From G963668605 sp963668605 (lineage in GTDB: Bacteria; Acidobacteriota; Terriglobia; Bryobacterales; Bryobacteraceae): DNA of 64,000 nt. Both the position numbers and the translations under genes were made by a program. The DNA is taken from NCBI GenBank assembly GCA_963668605.1, contig OY764903.1, forward strand, positions 1,116,001-1,180,000, read 5' to 3'. Positions 36,235-45,770 of the stretch are shown piece by piece. The notes under the pieces were generated by a model. That model made no database searches, was not told the origin of the DNA, and saw only the letters and a list, made by a program, of their open reading frames with translations. Numbering within the stretch: the stretch's first letter is position 1; each line of letters opens with the position of its first letter.

Positions 36235-37170
36235 ATGCAACCCATGTATGCTGACAAAATCCTGATCGACACCTGCCCGCAGGGAATCACACGCCGGGCG
36301 TTGTTGCTTGGTCTTTGCGCGGCTCCCTGCGCCCGCGCGGCGTCCTCCGCGATTCGTCTGGAGATTGGGAATTACGGCATGCAGACGCTCTCCGCGGATC
36401 GGGCGCTCGCGCTCATTCGGGAGATCGGTTACGACGGGGCGGAGCTATGCTGCCTGCCGGGCTGGCCCAGCGAGCCGAAGCGCCTGGATGCCGCGGCGCG
36501 GCGCAGAATTCGCGAGTCGGGTTTCCCCATCTCGACTCTTCTCGAAGCGTTTGACCTGTTTGCTCCCGCGGATGCGCTTCGTGCGGTTTCCGATCGCATC
36601 CGAGCGGCCGGGGAACTGGCTCACGACCTCGACTCCTCTCACCCGCCGGTACTGCAGACCGTGCTCGGAGGCAGATCCGGCGATTGGGAAAAGGTCAAGG
36701 ACGTGATGGCGTCCCGATTAGCCGAGTGTGCCCGGGCCGCGGCAGAAAGCCGGATTCGCCTGGCGGTGAAGGCGCATGCCATGCAGGCTGTGGACACACC
36801 TGCCAAACTGCTCTGGCTGCTCGACAAGGTGAATCATCCCGCCGTCACGGCGATCTATGACTACGCTCATTTCCAACTCGCGGGGTTGGGTATCGAGGAA
36901 TCCATGGATGCTTTGCTGCCGCGCTCCGCCTTCCTTACGTTGAAGGACTCCCGATTGGAAAATGGCAAGCCGAAATACCTGCTGCCCGGCGATGGCGACG
37001 TCGACTATACTCGCTATTTCAGCAAGGTGAAGCAAATGCAGTGGCAGGGATGGGCTCTGGTGGAAGTGTCGCGCCAGTTACAGACGCAGTCCGGCTATGA
37101 TCCCGTGGAAGCGGCTCGGCGCTCCTACTCATTCCTGGCGCCGCTTCTGAAGAAAGCCGGGTTGCGGTAG
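36235..37170 (+). CDS. Exported sugar-isomerase-like TIM barrel (xylose isomerase-like)
   Basis: 311 residues with a Tat-like start (ITRRALLLGLCAAPCARAA). The remainder follows the AP-endonuclease-2/xylose-isomerase-like fold: LIREIGYDGAELC, a central LAVKAHAMQAVDTP strand, AIYDYAHFQLAG (metal-binding Asp/His), FLTLKDSR and LLPGDGDVDYTRYF. The canonical Glu and His metal ligands cannot be confirmed by eye. Enzymes of this group isomerise or epimerise sugar phosphates or keto-sugars. The start ATG has AGGAG only 3 bases upstream; the ATG at 36244 is an alternative. It precedes the bicupin by 83 bases. Confidence 0.8.
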   Translation: MQPMYADKILIDTCPQGITRRALLLGLCAAPCARAASSAIRLEIGNYGMQTLSADRALALIREIGYDGAELCCLPGWPSEPKRLDAAARRRIRESGFPISTLLEAFDLFAPADALRAVSDRIRAAGELAHDLDSSHPPVLQTVLGGRSGDWEKVKDVMASRLAECARAAAESRIRLAVKAHAMQAVDTPAKLLWLLDKVNHPAVTAIYDYAHFQLAGLGIEESMDALLPRSAFLTLKDSRLENGKPKYLLPGDGDVDYTRYFSKVKQMQWQGWALVEVSRQLQTQSGYDPVEAARRSYSFLAPLLKKAGLR

Positions 37171-37253
37171 CGGGCACTCCACACCGGCCGTTCGGCAAAC
37201 TGCGGTACGACGAACATTCTGATTTGAGGACAAGATAAGAATTGAGGGTAAAC

Positions 37254-38027
37254 ATGAATCGAACGCTTCCACTTCTCGCGCTGCTTTGCTGCGCGGCAGC
37301 GCACGCCCAGACGGTCCGCATCTTGAAGTTCTCAGAGGCCAAGGAATTCCAGATGGGCAAGGTGGTTTCCAAGCGCATAGTGCATCCCGAAATGGGTGCG
37401 CGCCAAATCACATTGAACTACTCGCCCACGGTTGCAGGACACGAGTTCTCTCAACACGTGCACGACAACTCTGACGACACAATTGTCATCTTCAAGGGCC
37501 AGGCTGACCTGCGCCAGGGCGACTCACGCCAGCGATTCAAGGCCGGCCAAAGCGTATTTGTGCCCGCTGGTCAGATTCACGGAACCATAACGACCGAGGA
37601 TGGTACCGAGATGATAAGCTTCCAGACTCCGCCCGACATGGCTCTGTACACGGGTTCGCGCGACTCATCGAAAGCCGGGGCGGCGGCGCCCAAGGGGGTC
37701 ATCACGCCCGGAGCGGTGAAGTACGTCAATTTCAGCGACAAGAACGGATTGTTCATCCATCCCGGCCTGGGAGCGCGGCACATTGCAGCCGGCCATCAGC
37801 GGATTGGACCGGGGAAATCGTTCTCATTGTCCGTACCCGCTGGTTCGGAAGCAGTGGTGTTCGTTCGGAGTGGAGACATCGAAGCGCTCATCCAAGGCAA
37901 GCCCGCAAAGGCAGGAGAGAGGGACGCGATATTTGCGCAAGGTCCGGCGAAACTTGAACTCCGCAACTCTTCCCGCTCGGAAGCGATCATCGTTCACGCG
38001 ACAGCGCCGCCGGAGCGCGGCAATTGA
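37254..38027 (+). CDS. Secreted bicupin protein
   Basis: 257 residues from ATG 37254, with GAGGG upstream and a signal peptide (MNRTLPLLALLCCAAAHAQ). Two cupin barrels are visible. The first (about 55-130) has HVHDNSDDTIVIFKGQADL and VPAGQIHG, a typical metal cupin with His pairs. The second (about 165-245) has GPGKSFSLSVPAGSEAVVFVRSGDIEAL and lacks clear His ligands. Cupins of this sort act as sugar isomerases, dioxygenases or binding modules; function unknown. It follows the TIM-barrel gene, probably in the same unit. Confidence 0.82.
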   Translation: MNRTLPLLALLCCAAAHAQTVRILKFSEAKEFQMGKVVSKRIVHPEMGARQITLNYSPTVAGHEFSQHVHDNSDDTIVIFKGQADLRQGDSRQRFKAGQSVFVPAGQIHGTITTEDGTEMISFQTPPDMALYTGSRDSSKAGAAAPKGVITPGAVKYVNFSDKNGLFIHPGLGARHIAAGHQRIGPGKSFSLSVPAGSEAVVFVRSGDIEALIQGKPAKAGERDAIFAQGPAKLELRNSSRSEAIIVHATAPPERGN

Positions 38028-38415
38028 GAGCCGTATTCTTTCGGTCTGCTGCAAAAATGCCGTTGTGAGAGCCAGAAGCAGATCTACATCGGCCGAAATC
38101 ATGAACTCGATAATTTCCGTGCGAGTGTAGGTTGGCCGGCGGGAAATGAAAGATCGTGCTTTTGTTGTCGCCAGCCATCGCTGCATTCACGATCCAGTCG
38201 CCGCACACTAGCGGCTAATCAAAGACTGTGCCTATCGGAAGACCAGTCTGTCGAGGAATCAACCATTTGAACGGCGCTACGTAACATTGTTCCGCCGTGG
38301 ATCACGCCCGATTTCGATCTGCACATCCAGGCCGTTTAAGCTGACTGAACAACCCGCGGTGAAAGCCTTCAAGCTCTTGATTCTACGAGCCGACAGACCT
38401 TACGATAGGGACACG
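38028..38415. other. Non-coding region upstream of esterase
   Basis: 388 bases between the bicupin stop and the esterase ATG at 38416. The esterase frame is open for another 43 codons upstream (to 38287), but those do not resemble a signal peptide. No terminator or RNA seen. Confidence 0.4.
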
Positions 38416-40041
38416 ATGATGGTCCATCTTGTTTTCCTACTACTCGCTGCTTGGGCCGGCGCTAGCGCACAGGAAGTCAACCGCTTGAAGGTCGGAGCAC
38501 CCATCGAGCGGCACGTTACGGTGGGGGAGGTCCATCGGTATACCATCGAAGCACCCACGGGGGCGTTCGTCCGAGGCGCTGTGCGGCAGGTGGGCATCCC
38601 GGTCAGTGTGAAGGGGCTGTTCCCTGATGGCTCCAAGATCAGGATGTTCGATGGTCCGCCAACTGGACTCAAGAATTTTCGATTTGTCGTTGAGAGTCAA
38701 GGGGCATACACGCTGGAAATCACCGGCGCCCAGGGCTCCGCAAGTGCCGGTTCTTATACGCTGACGATCGAACAGGTACAACTCATTGAAGACAGACTCT
38801 CGATCAAGGTTCCCGAACGTCATTTGAGCCCGCGGGTTCAAGCCCTCGAAAAGGCCCTCGTTGCGGGAGACCAGAGTGCGCTGGGCAGTTTTTGGGATCA
38901 GGTGAAGCGAGAAGGAACACCGCTCGTTGAACCGCTCTCCGATGATTCCGGCTACGTCTTGGTCACTTTTCTGTGGAGGGCCACGTTTGACATCCGGAGC
39001 GTGTTGGTCCTCTGGAACCCGTATGCAACGGAGCACCCTGAAGATTTCGCGATGAGCAGACTGCGAGACACGGACGTTTGGCATAAGACGATTCGATTGC
39101 CCAAGGGTTCACGCTTCCTCTACCAGCTTTCGCCAAACGACACTTTGACGCGCGCTCCGAACGCGCAGCGCTATGCGACGGCCCAAGTCGATCCGCTGAA
39201 TCCGCGACGGCGCCCGAACGATTCAAGGATCACGAAATATGAAGTCTCTTCGATTGCGGAGTTGCCAGGAGCATCGCCACAACCGTGGAGCGAGCGAAAG
39301 CCTGGCGTTCCGTCCGGTCAGGTACATCAGCACCGAATGCCCAGCGCTATCCTTGGGAACGAGCGAGGAATTGCGGTTTACACGCCGTTCGAGTTTCAGA
39401 AGCAAGGCGATCGCTATCCGCTGCTTTTGCTGTTTGACGCGGACACCTATCAGGGAGACGTACCCGCACCGTTGATTCTGGACAACCTAATCGCTGAGAA
39501 ACGTATTCGGTCTACAGTAGCTGTACTTGTCAACTATCCCTCGGGCGCCCGGGACACGGAGCTATTCGGTAATCCGGCCTTCAGCGAATTCGTTGTAAAG
39601 GAGCTTGTACCCTGGATGGAAAAGGAATACCACGTTTCCATCGAGCCGCGATCCAACGTCATCGGTGGACTCAGTGCTGGTGGATTCGCTGCTGCTCAGA
39701 TCGCATTGCGTCATCCCGAGTTGTTTGGCAATGTGCTCAGTCAATCCGGCGCCTTCTGGTGGGCGCCGAATCTCGAAAAGGGAGCAGAACGAAACGTGCT
39801 GGCCCGAGACTACGCATCTCAGCCGCGGCGAGAGCTTCGTTTTTTTCTCGAAGCGGGGTTGTTCGAAAACGATGTCAGCGGGGTTGGGGGACAAATCCTC
39901 GAACACAACCGGCACCTGCGTGACGTTCTCAGGGCAAAGGGATATGAGGTCCGCTACCAGGAATTTCCCGGCGGCCATGACCGCCTGCACTGGCGCGGTT
40001 CGCTAGCCGACGGGCTTCTTAGCCTCATTGAGATCCGCTAA
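38416..40041 (+). CDS. Secreted enterochelin-esterase-like hydrolase
   Basis: About 541 residues from ATG 38416 (signal MMVHLVFLLLAAWAGASAQ). Residues about 30-130 form a small PPC-like beta domain. About 190-260 matches the N-terminal Fes domain (VTFLWRATFDIRSVLVLWNP, DTDVWHKTIRLP). The C-terminal alpha/beta-hydrolase has GGLSAGG with nucleophile Ser420, LEAGLFEND and GGHDRLHWR, which suit the Asp and His of the triad. Fes enzymes hydrolyse siderophore esters to release iron. With a signal peptide this protein acts outside the cytoplasm, so a carbohydrate ester substrate is an alternative. Convergent with the sulfatase, 16 bases apart. Confidence 0.82.
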   Translation: MMVHLVFLLLAAWAGASAQEVNRLKVGAPIERHVTVGEVHRYTIEAPTGAFVRGAVRQVGIPVSVKGLFPDGSKIRMFDGPPTGLKNFRFVVESQGAYTLEITGAQGSASAGSYTLTIEQVQLIEDRLSIKVPERHLSPRVQALEKALVAGDQSALGSFWDQVKREGTPLVEPLSDDSGYVLVTFLWRATFDIRSVLVLWNPYATEHPEDFAMSRLRDTDVWHKTIRLPKGSRFLYQLSPNDTLTRAPNAQRYATAQVDPLNPRRRPNDSRITKYEVSSIAELPGASPQPWSERKPGVPSGQVHQHRMPSAILGNERGIAVYTPFEFQKQGDRYPLLLLFDADTYQGDVPAPLILDNLIAEKRIRSTVAVLVNYPSGARDTELFGNPAFSEFVVKELVPWMEKEYHVSIEPRSNVIGGLSAGGFAAAQIALRHPELFGNVLSQSGAFWWAPNLEKGAERNVLARDYASQPRRELRFFLEAGLFENDVSGVGGQILEHNRHLRDVLRAKGYEVRYQEFPGGHDRLHWRGSLADGLLSLIEIR

Positions 40042-40057
40042 CGGGACTGCAGTCGCC

Positions 40058-41575
40058 TCATGCCAGGTCATCCGCATTGAAGACGGCGGCGCCGCGCCGC
40101 GCGTTCGGGCGGTAATCGGGATTCTTCTTCGGCAGTACGGCTCCGGTGTCCCGCAGGAACCCGTCCAGCAGCATGCTCAGCTCCCGAACCTTGTCCGGAT
40201 GCTCCGCGACAAGGTTCTTCGTTTCACTGAGGTCGTCACGCAGGTTGTAGAGCTCGAATCGGTCGGTCTGCTCGTCGCTGTCGAAGTAGAAACGGATGAG
40301 CTTCCAGTCGCTCTTTCGTACATACGATGAGGGCCTCGCGCCGGGACCGCTGTAATGCGGGAAGTGGCAGAACACAACGTCGCGAGGCGCGCGTTTTCCT
40401 TCGAGCGCAGGGAGGAAGCTGATGCCGTCCAGCCGCGGTTTCTGTGAAGGTTTGACACCTGTGGCTTCGAGCAGGGTGGGATAGAAGTCCACGCTGGAAA
40501 CGATCTGTTCGCTGCGCGAACCGGCCTTCACCTTGCCCGGCCAGACCACCAAACAAGGCTCGCGCGTTCCACCCTCATAAACCGTCGCCTTGCCGTCGCG
40601 CAGTGGCGCATTGCTCGTAACCGGCAGATTGTTGTACTCCGGATGCATGAATCCGGGGATGTCGCCCGGCGTCCAGAAAACTCCCCCATTATCAGAGAAG
40701 AAGACGACGATCGTGTTGTTCGCCACGCCCTCATCGTCCAGCGTACGCATGAGCCGGCCGACGGCTTGGTCCATACTCTCCACCATGGCGCCGTAGACCG
40801 GGTTGCGCTGGCCGCTCTTGGGATCAGCCTTGGCACGGTACTTTTCGATCAGCGCCTGTTTGGCGTTCCAAGGCGAGTGCACCGAGAAACACCAGTAGTT
40901 TAGGTAGAAAGGCCGATCCTTGTGCTCGCGGATGAACCGGCTGGCCTCAGCCGACATGCGCTCTTCGAGGTGCTCGCCCGGCTCGCCGTGCCCCGGCCAC
41001 ACTTTGAACGGTCCCAGGTAGCCTCCCACCGGACCGGGCGCAGAGGTGTGCGGGATGTCTACATCGAAGCCCTGATGCAGCGGATCGTACGGTTCAGCTC
41101 CGAGGTGCCACTTCCCGAAATGAGCCGTCGCGTAACCGGCCTCTTTCAGTGCTTCCGCCAGCGTGAAGTACTCGCGTTTCAGGCGGGTCGCGCTGACGCA
41201 CTCGAGTGCTTTCCGGTCGGGACGGCCCTTGGGCGCGACGGTTTCCTCCAAGCGCACCTGCGGCAAGTGGCACACGGGGACCGTGATACCCAGGCGGGCG
41301 GGATAGAGCCCAGTGAGGATGCTCGCGCGCGTGGGCGAGCAGATCGGAGCCGCGGCGTAAGCCTGCGTAAACATCATGCCTCGCCGCGCCAGCGCATCGA
41401 TGTTGGGCGTTTCGCAGAAAGTGCTGCCATAAAGCGAGGTGTCGCGCCAGCCGAGATCGTCGGCCAGAATGAACACCACGTTTGGGCGACGGGCGGCGCG
41501 CGCCGCCGGAGCAAGCGCGGCGACGGCCCCCAATCCGGCGCTTGCCAGGATCTCACGGCGGGTAAACTGTCTCAT
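40058..41575 (-). CDS. Tat-exported type I sulfatase
   Basis: 505 residues. A Tat signal (FTRREILASAGLGAVAALAPAARA) precedes the core: NVVFILADDLGW (metal Asp pair 39-40) and C79-S-P-T-R82, where Cys79 would become formylglycine. Thr in place of Ser in C-x-P-S-R is allowed by the consensus. GKWHLG and FSDNGGVFW follow. The family includes N-acetylgalactosamine and heparan-type sulfatases; the substrate is not readable. The DUF3604 gene lies 106 bases upstream on the same strand, so they may form a unit. Confidence 0.93.
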   Translation of the reverse strand: MRQFTRREILASAGLGAVAALAPAARAARRPNVVFILADDLGWRDTSLYGSTFCETPNIDALARRGMMFTQAYAAAPICSPTRASILTGLYPARLGITVPVCHLPQVRLEETVAPKGRPDRKALECVSATRLKREYFTLAEALKEAGYATAHFGKWHLGAEPYDPLHQGFDVDIPHTSAPGPVGGYLGPFKVWPGHGEPGEHLEERMSAEASRFIREHKDRPFYLNYWCFSVHSPWNAKQALIEKYRAKADPKSGQRNPVYGAMVESMDQAVGRLMRTLDDEGVANNTIVVFFSDNGGVFWTPGDIPGFMHPEYNNLPVTSNAPLRDGKATVYEGGTREPCLVVWPGKVKAGSRSEQIVSSVDFYPTLLEATGVKPSQKPRLDGISFLPALEGKRAPRDVVFCHFPHYSGPGARPSSYVRKSDWKLIRFYFDSDEQTDRFELYNLRDDLSETKNLVAEHPDKVRELSMLLDGFLRDTGAVLPKKNPDYRPNARRGAAVFNADDLA

Positions 41576-41681
41576 TGTCTGCTCCTCGAAACCTCAGAAA
41601 TCGAATCCTAACCGGCCTCGCCGTAGCGTTGATGGTCGCTGCGCTGATTCCAGATCCCGGTGCGGTTTGTGTATGTTCCTT

Positions 41682-44129
41682 CTATGCGCCCAGCCAGACG
41701 GGACTCGACCACGCCATTTCGCCGTCTTTCTGAATGACCCGAACGTAGTACCACAACCGACCCGCAGGCGGCACGTTGTCGCGAAAGACGAACTCGGCGC
41801 TTCGGCCCTCGCCGGGCTTCGTATACACAAATCGATTGTTCCGGCAGACTTCGACGGATGTGAGCACGCCGGCGCCGATCACCCGCACCGAGACATCCAC
41901 GGGTTGGCCGGCCGGCAGGGCGGGCAGCTTCTCTCCCATGAGATGGCCGTTCACGCGCACCTCAAGAAAGATCTTCGCCCCCGTAGTCCCATACGTGTGG
42001 CGCTCGCGAACGGCATTGAGGATGGATTCGCGATCCAGTTTCCCGGCATATACGGCCGCCTTGCCTTGTCCGCCGCCATGGTCGGGCGAGGCGATCACTC
42101 CGATCACGATTCCGCGCGCCCACGCGTCCTGGATGAAGTGGCCCGTCTGCTCCATTGCGCCGTTGGCTGGTTTTGGATTATTCAGATACTCGTAGCTGCC
42201 ACGGTTCTGGTAAATCTCCGCGACGGGCTGCAGGACGTCGTCGGTATAGTTCCAGTCGGTCGGACAGTTGCCCGTGTCCGCGAGTTGGTGCGGGATAGTG
42301 ATGTAATTGACACCCTTTAACTCATCCCAAACCTGGCGGGGGGTCTTGCCGTCGCGCGCATTAAATGAGCGGCTGAAGAACGAATCCGCGAAGAACAGGT
42401 TGCGGTGGCCGTAACGGCGCAGACCGCCGGGCTCGGCCGGAGGGACGAAACTGCTGGTCCATTCCTGCGCGTGGAATGTGACGAAGCGGCCCGGATCGTC
42501 ATTGAGGCGCGCTTGCTTGGCGTTCCAACTCCAGATGTAATCGTCAATGTTGTATCCGTGGTCGGTTATGCCGGCGAAATCGAGGCGCGCGATGTCGCGC
42601 AGGTTGGCATAGAGATCTTCGGGAGCCGGGTTGCCTCGCCGGTTGCAGATGGAGACGTTGGAGTGTTCGTGTAAATCGCCCCAGTAAAGGTTGAGTTTCT
42701 GCCCCTGATAGGAAACGCCGCGCGCGGGTCCGTCCTCGGCGCGTGCGGCACGCGCCTGTTTCACGGTGAACGCATCGGCGGCCGGCTCACGGTATTTCTC
42801 GAGCTTCAGCGGCAACGCCCGGGGCGCCTTCGTCAGATCGAACGAGGGGAAGATTACGTTGCTGTACCACTCGGGATGTCCTGGAGAATCGGCTTGCCTG
42901 GCGACATCGTCGATCTGCTGAGCTGCCGCCAGCCGATCACTTGTGAAGACCATCGGAACGCCGCGAATCCGGCCCTGGATGCGCGCGGATTCCATCTTTT
43001 GCCAGCGGTCGCCGGTATAGCAGTAGTAAATAGTCTCCCAGCCGCCGTGTTGACTGGTCGAAAGCCGCAGCGCGAGCCAGAGCCTGTCTTGTGCGTCGAA
43101 CGCAACCGACGGACGCGACACCCAGTTCGCGAAATCCGCTCCATCGATTCCAACCGGCGCCGACATGCCGTCCGGCTCTATGCGTGCCATGCGAACCGTC
43201 TGGGCGACCGAGTGGTTCATCCGGTATTTCTCGATATCGAATTCCTGCGCCTCCCACGCCACCCAGAGCCGGCCTTTTTCCTGCGCCAAAAAGGGGTGGC
43301 GGTCGAGTTGCAGGCCGCTGGTCAAGCGGCGTTCCTCGCCCCATGAGCCTGCGCGCCAAAGCCGCAGGTAGATGTCGCTGTTGGAATCGCGAATACTGTC
43401 GTAAGCCACGGCTACGCCATTGCCCAGGGTTGTCAGGCTCGGATTGTAGGCATTGAACCCCGGCGACGAGATTCGTTGCGCCGCGCCGAATTTTCCGTCC
43501 TTGCCGGACGAGGCCGCGAAGATCGCCCGATCGCCGCCGCGGTTGCTTTCCCATGCCAGCCAGATGCTGCCGTCCTTCGTAGCTGCCGCGGTGGGGTGGC
43601 CGTCGGTAACGGCATCGTTCGTCACTGCGATGGCATCGCCCGGGCCGCGCGGGTCGATGTGCCACGCATAGATATCCCACTTGCCCGCGTTCTCCACCGG
43701 CGCGGCCAGCCACACGCTTGCACTCAAGGCCGCGAGCGTGGGCTGGCCCGCAATCTGCCCGGGTGCGCGCAGCGTCCATTCTCTATCACGGTTCCAGTTG
43801 CCGGCCGCGGCGGGCTCCCGCAGGCGCGCAACCCGTAGGGAATCCTTGCCTGTCTCATAGCGCAGCCAGGCCGCCCAGACCGTGCCACTGCCATCGGCCG
43901 CGATCGCCGGGAAATCCTCGCGAATGGCTTCGAGTTGCTTGGGCATGGTCGCCTGAATGGCCACTCGTTCTGCTTTCGCGGCCTCGACCTTGATTGCCTG
44001 CTGTTTTGCCCGCCGCTCGGCCTGAGTCAGTGGTGTGGGAACCTGAGCGGGACCTCTCGAGACCCACCATGCCAGAAGTACACAAGGGAGAGCTGCGCGT
44101 AGCAGGAGTTTGCGACTAAGAATGCTCAT
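41682..44129 (-). CDS. Secreted beta-propeller plus DUF3604 (PHP-like) protein, second copy
   Basis: About 815 residues from ATG 44129, which has AGGTG upstream (a GTG three codons earlier is possible). The signal peptide contains LLLRAALPCVLLAWWV. Residues about 70-400 have repeats of 'G.vW.AW...' (TVWAAWLRYETGKDSLRVAR, SIWLAWESNRGGDRAIF, RLWVAWEAQEF), a propeller like the paralogue at 503-3289. The DUF3604 part starts near 480 with YWGDLHEHSNVS and continues with FAGITDHGYN and TFHAQEW; the H-x-H and D-H pairs resemble PHP metal ligands. The end (YYVRVIQKDGEMAWSSPVW) matches the first copy. Lies upstream of a sulfatase; substrate unknown. Confidence 0.88.
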   Translation of the reverse strand: MSILSRKLLLRAALPCVLLAWWVSRGPAQVPTPLTQAERRAKQQAIKVEAAKAERVAIQATMPKQLEAIREDFPAIAADGSGTVWAAWLRYETGKDSLRVARLREPAAAGNWNRDREWTLRAPGQIAGQPTLAALSASVWLAAPVENAGKWDIYAWHIDPRGPGDAIAVTNDAVTDGHPTAAATKDGSIWLAWESNRGGDRAIFAASSGKDGKFGAAQRISSPGFNAYNPSLTTLGNGVAVAYDSIRDSNSDIYLRLWRAGSWGEERRLTSGLQLDRHPFLAQEKGRLWVAWEAQEFDIEKYRMNHSVAQTVRMARIEPDGMSAPVGIDGADFANWVSRPSVAFDAQDRLWLALRLSTSQHGGWETIYYCYTGDRWQKMESARIQGRIRGVPMVFTSDRLAAAQQIDDVARQADSPGHPEWYSNVIFPSFDLTKAPRALPLKLEKYREPAADAFTVKQARAARAEDGPARGVSYQGQKLNLYWGDLHEHSNVSICNRRGNPAPEDLYANLRDIARLDFAGITDHGYNIDDYIWSWNAKQARLNDDPGRFVTFHAQEWTSSFVPPAEPGGLRRYGHRNLFFADSFFSRSFNARDGKTPRQVWDELKGVNYITIPHQLADTGNCPTDWNYTDDVLQPVAEIYQNRGSYEYLNNPKPANGAMEQTGHFIQDAWARGIVIGVIASPDHGGGQGKAAVYAGKLDRESILNAVRERHTYGTTGAKIFLEVRVNGHLMGEKLPALPAGQPVDVSVRVIGAGVLTSVEVCRNNRFVYTKPGEGRSAEFVFRDNVPPAGRLWYYVRVIQKDGEMAWSSPVWLGA

Positions 44130-44309
44130 ATCGATCACCTGGGAGACGTCTCATGTTGGCCATTGCGTCTCAGGCCGGATTTCCGTCTTGCCATCCCGGA
44201 TCTCGCCAGTATACGTCAGGCTGCCTCAGCCGGTGAGAGATCCAGTGCCGCGAGGATGAGTTGGTTTCTCATCAAGGCAGAGCTATGATATATCAGCTTA
44301 AGGGCACAT
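44130..44309. promoter_or_regulatory. Divergent intergenic region
   Basis: Separates the DUF3604 gene (minus) from the mannonate-dehydratase-like gene (plus). No specific promoter motif is convincing. Confidence 0.4.
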
Positions 44310-45416
44310 ATGATTAAACGACGACAGTTTGCCGGGACGCTCGGCTCCATGGCCGCCGGGATTGTGGCAACTCTGCCGCGAAATGCTCCCGCGCAGGCGG
44401 CGCGCACTCCGCGACGGAACACTCTCATGCACGTCGGCGGCGACTATCACAGCGTCGCAGGATCGGGCATCGCTTCGAAGGAAACCCTGGAATACAACCT
44501 GCGCTACGGCACGCGGCATCTTACCGCGAAGCTGCGGCAGCGCGCCGCGGATGGCGGATGGGATTCTGATGAGCTACGCACAATGAAGGACGCCTGCGAT
44601 CAGGCCGGCGTCACGCTCGAAGCCATCCGCATGGACCCGGACTACATCACGTTACGTAAAGGACCGGAGCGCGATCGCGCGATCGAGACCATCGTTCGGA
44701 ACATCGAAAAGGCGTCGCGCGTCGGCGTCCGCATCATCACTTATCATTGGACCGTGATTCCGATCCGACGCAACCGGCAGACCTCCGGACGAGGCAAGGC
44801 CACTTACGCCGGCTTCAAGCTGGAGCAGAACTGGAAGGAACTGCCGGCCGGCAAGTCAGGCAAAGTCACCGCCGAAGATTACTGGGAACGGATTGCGTAT
44901 TTCCTGGAGAAAGTGATCCCCGCGGCCAAACAGTTCGACGTCAAAATGGCGTGTCACCCATATGATCCGCCTGGACTGCCGTTCGGCTACCAGGGCGCGG
45001 ACAACTGGGACTCGCCCTCTGTATTCGAAGCCATCAAACGCTATGAGGCGGTCGTGGACAGCCCGTATAACGGATTTCAATTGTGCCTGGGAACGACCGC
45101 CGAGGGACTGAAGAATCCGAAGGCTGAGATCCTGCCGATCGTTCAGTACTTGGGGGATCGCGGAAAGATCCACCAGGTCCACATGCGGAACATCCGGGGC
45201 GGTCTGGGAGAGTTCGAGGAGGTCTACCCTGATGAGGGAGATATGGACTTTTTCCAGGTGATGCGAATCCTGCGCGACGTGCAATTCGCCGGCTCCATCT
45301 GCCCCGACCACATGCCGCGCCATCCCGGAGACGCCGGGGGTTTGCAATCGTTCGCCTTCGGCTACGGATACATCAAAGCCTTGATCCAGTCGGTGAATTC
45401 GGAAGTGCGCGCCTGA
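44310..45416 (+). CDS. Tat-exported mannonate-dehydratase-like TIM barrel
   Basis: 368 residues. A twin-arginine signal (KRRQFAGTLGSMAAG) is followed by a TIM barrel with the UxuA-like landmarks RVGVRIITYHWTVIPIR, ACHPYDPPGLPFGYQG, QLCLGTTAEG, HQVHMRNIRG, DEGDMDFFQVMRIL and ICPDHMPRHPGD. UxuA dehydrates D-mannonate to 2-keto-3-deoxygluconate with Mn2+; the His and Asp ligands appear kept (HPYD, HMRN, PDHM). Export and sequence divergence make a different sugar acid or an isomerase role possible. It lies upstream of two Gfo/Idh/MocA genes. Confidence 0.78.
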   Translation: MIKRRQFAGTLGSMAAGIVATLPRNAPAQAARTPRRNTLMHVGGDYHSVAGSGIASKETLEYNLRYGTRHLTAKLRQRAADGGWDSDELRTMKDACDQAGVTLEAIRMDPDYITLRKGPERDRAIETIVRNIEKASRVGVRIITYHWTVIPIRRNRQTSGRGKATYAGFKLEQNWKELPAGKSGKVTAEDYWERIAYFLEKVIPAAKQFDVKMACHPYDPPGLPFGYQGADNWDSPSVFEAIKRYEAVVDSPYNGFQLCLGTTAEGLKNPKAEILPIVQYLGDRGKIHQVHMRNIRGGLGEFEEVYPDEGDMDFFQVMRILRDVQFAGSICPDHMPRHPGDAGGLQSFAFGYGYIKALIQSVNSEVRA

Positions 45417-45544
45417 CCGCAGGGACTACTGTGCCGGGTGCGTCCCCCGGCAGACGGTTACCGATAATGCTGCTTAACGCCGCCTTGCAGCGCGATCGCG
45501 AGTTTCCTCCTGGCGCCGGAGTGCTCTCTCCGGGTACGCCGTGA

Positions 45545-45730
45545 TCCGACCCCAGTCAGGGAAAAGGCGAACCTGGAGATTTACGCCTCCACGTCGAACC
45601 CTTTGAATGGAAATGGAGTTACATTGGTAACTTCAATACGGGCCAGAACAACTTCAACTTCGGCATGATCATCTGGCAGCAAGACGACAGCTCGCGCGTG
45701 ATCCAACTCAGGGCGAGGATCTCGTTCTGA
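45545..45730 (+). pseudogene. C-terminal remnant of a TonB-dependent receptor
   Basis: One open frame from just after a stop at 45542-45544 to TGA 45728-45730 reads about 61 residues: EPGDLRLHVEPFEWKWSYIG, then NFNTGQNNFNFGMIIWQQDD, then SSRVIQLRARISF. The last two strands match the typical end of acidobacterial TonB receptors ('NFG.i....dpR.iQ...r.sF', final Phe). No start codon or barrel body precedes it. The gap from 45417 to 45544 has nothing recognised. A decayed receptor is the best reading. Confidence 0.5.
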
Positions 45731-45770
45731 CGCCGGCCGCGCGGGGCGGACAAAAGGAGCAATTCACTCG

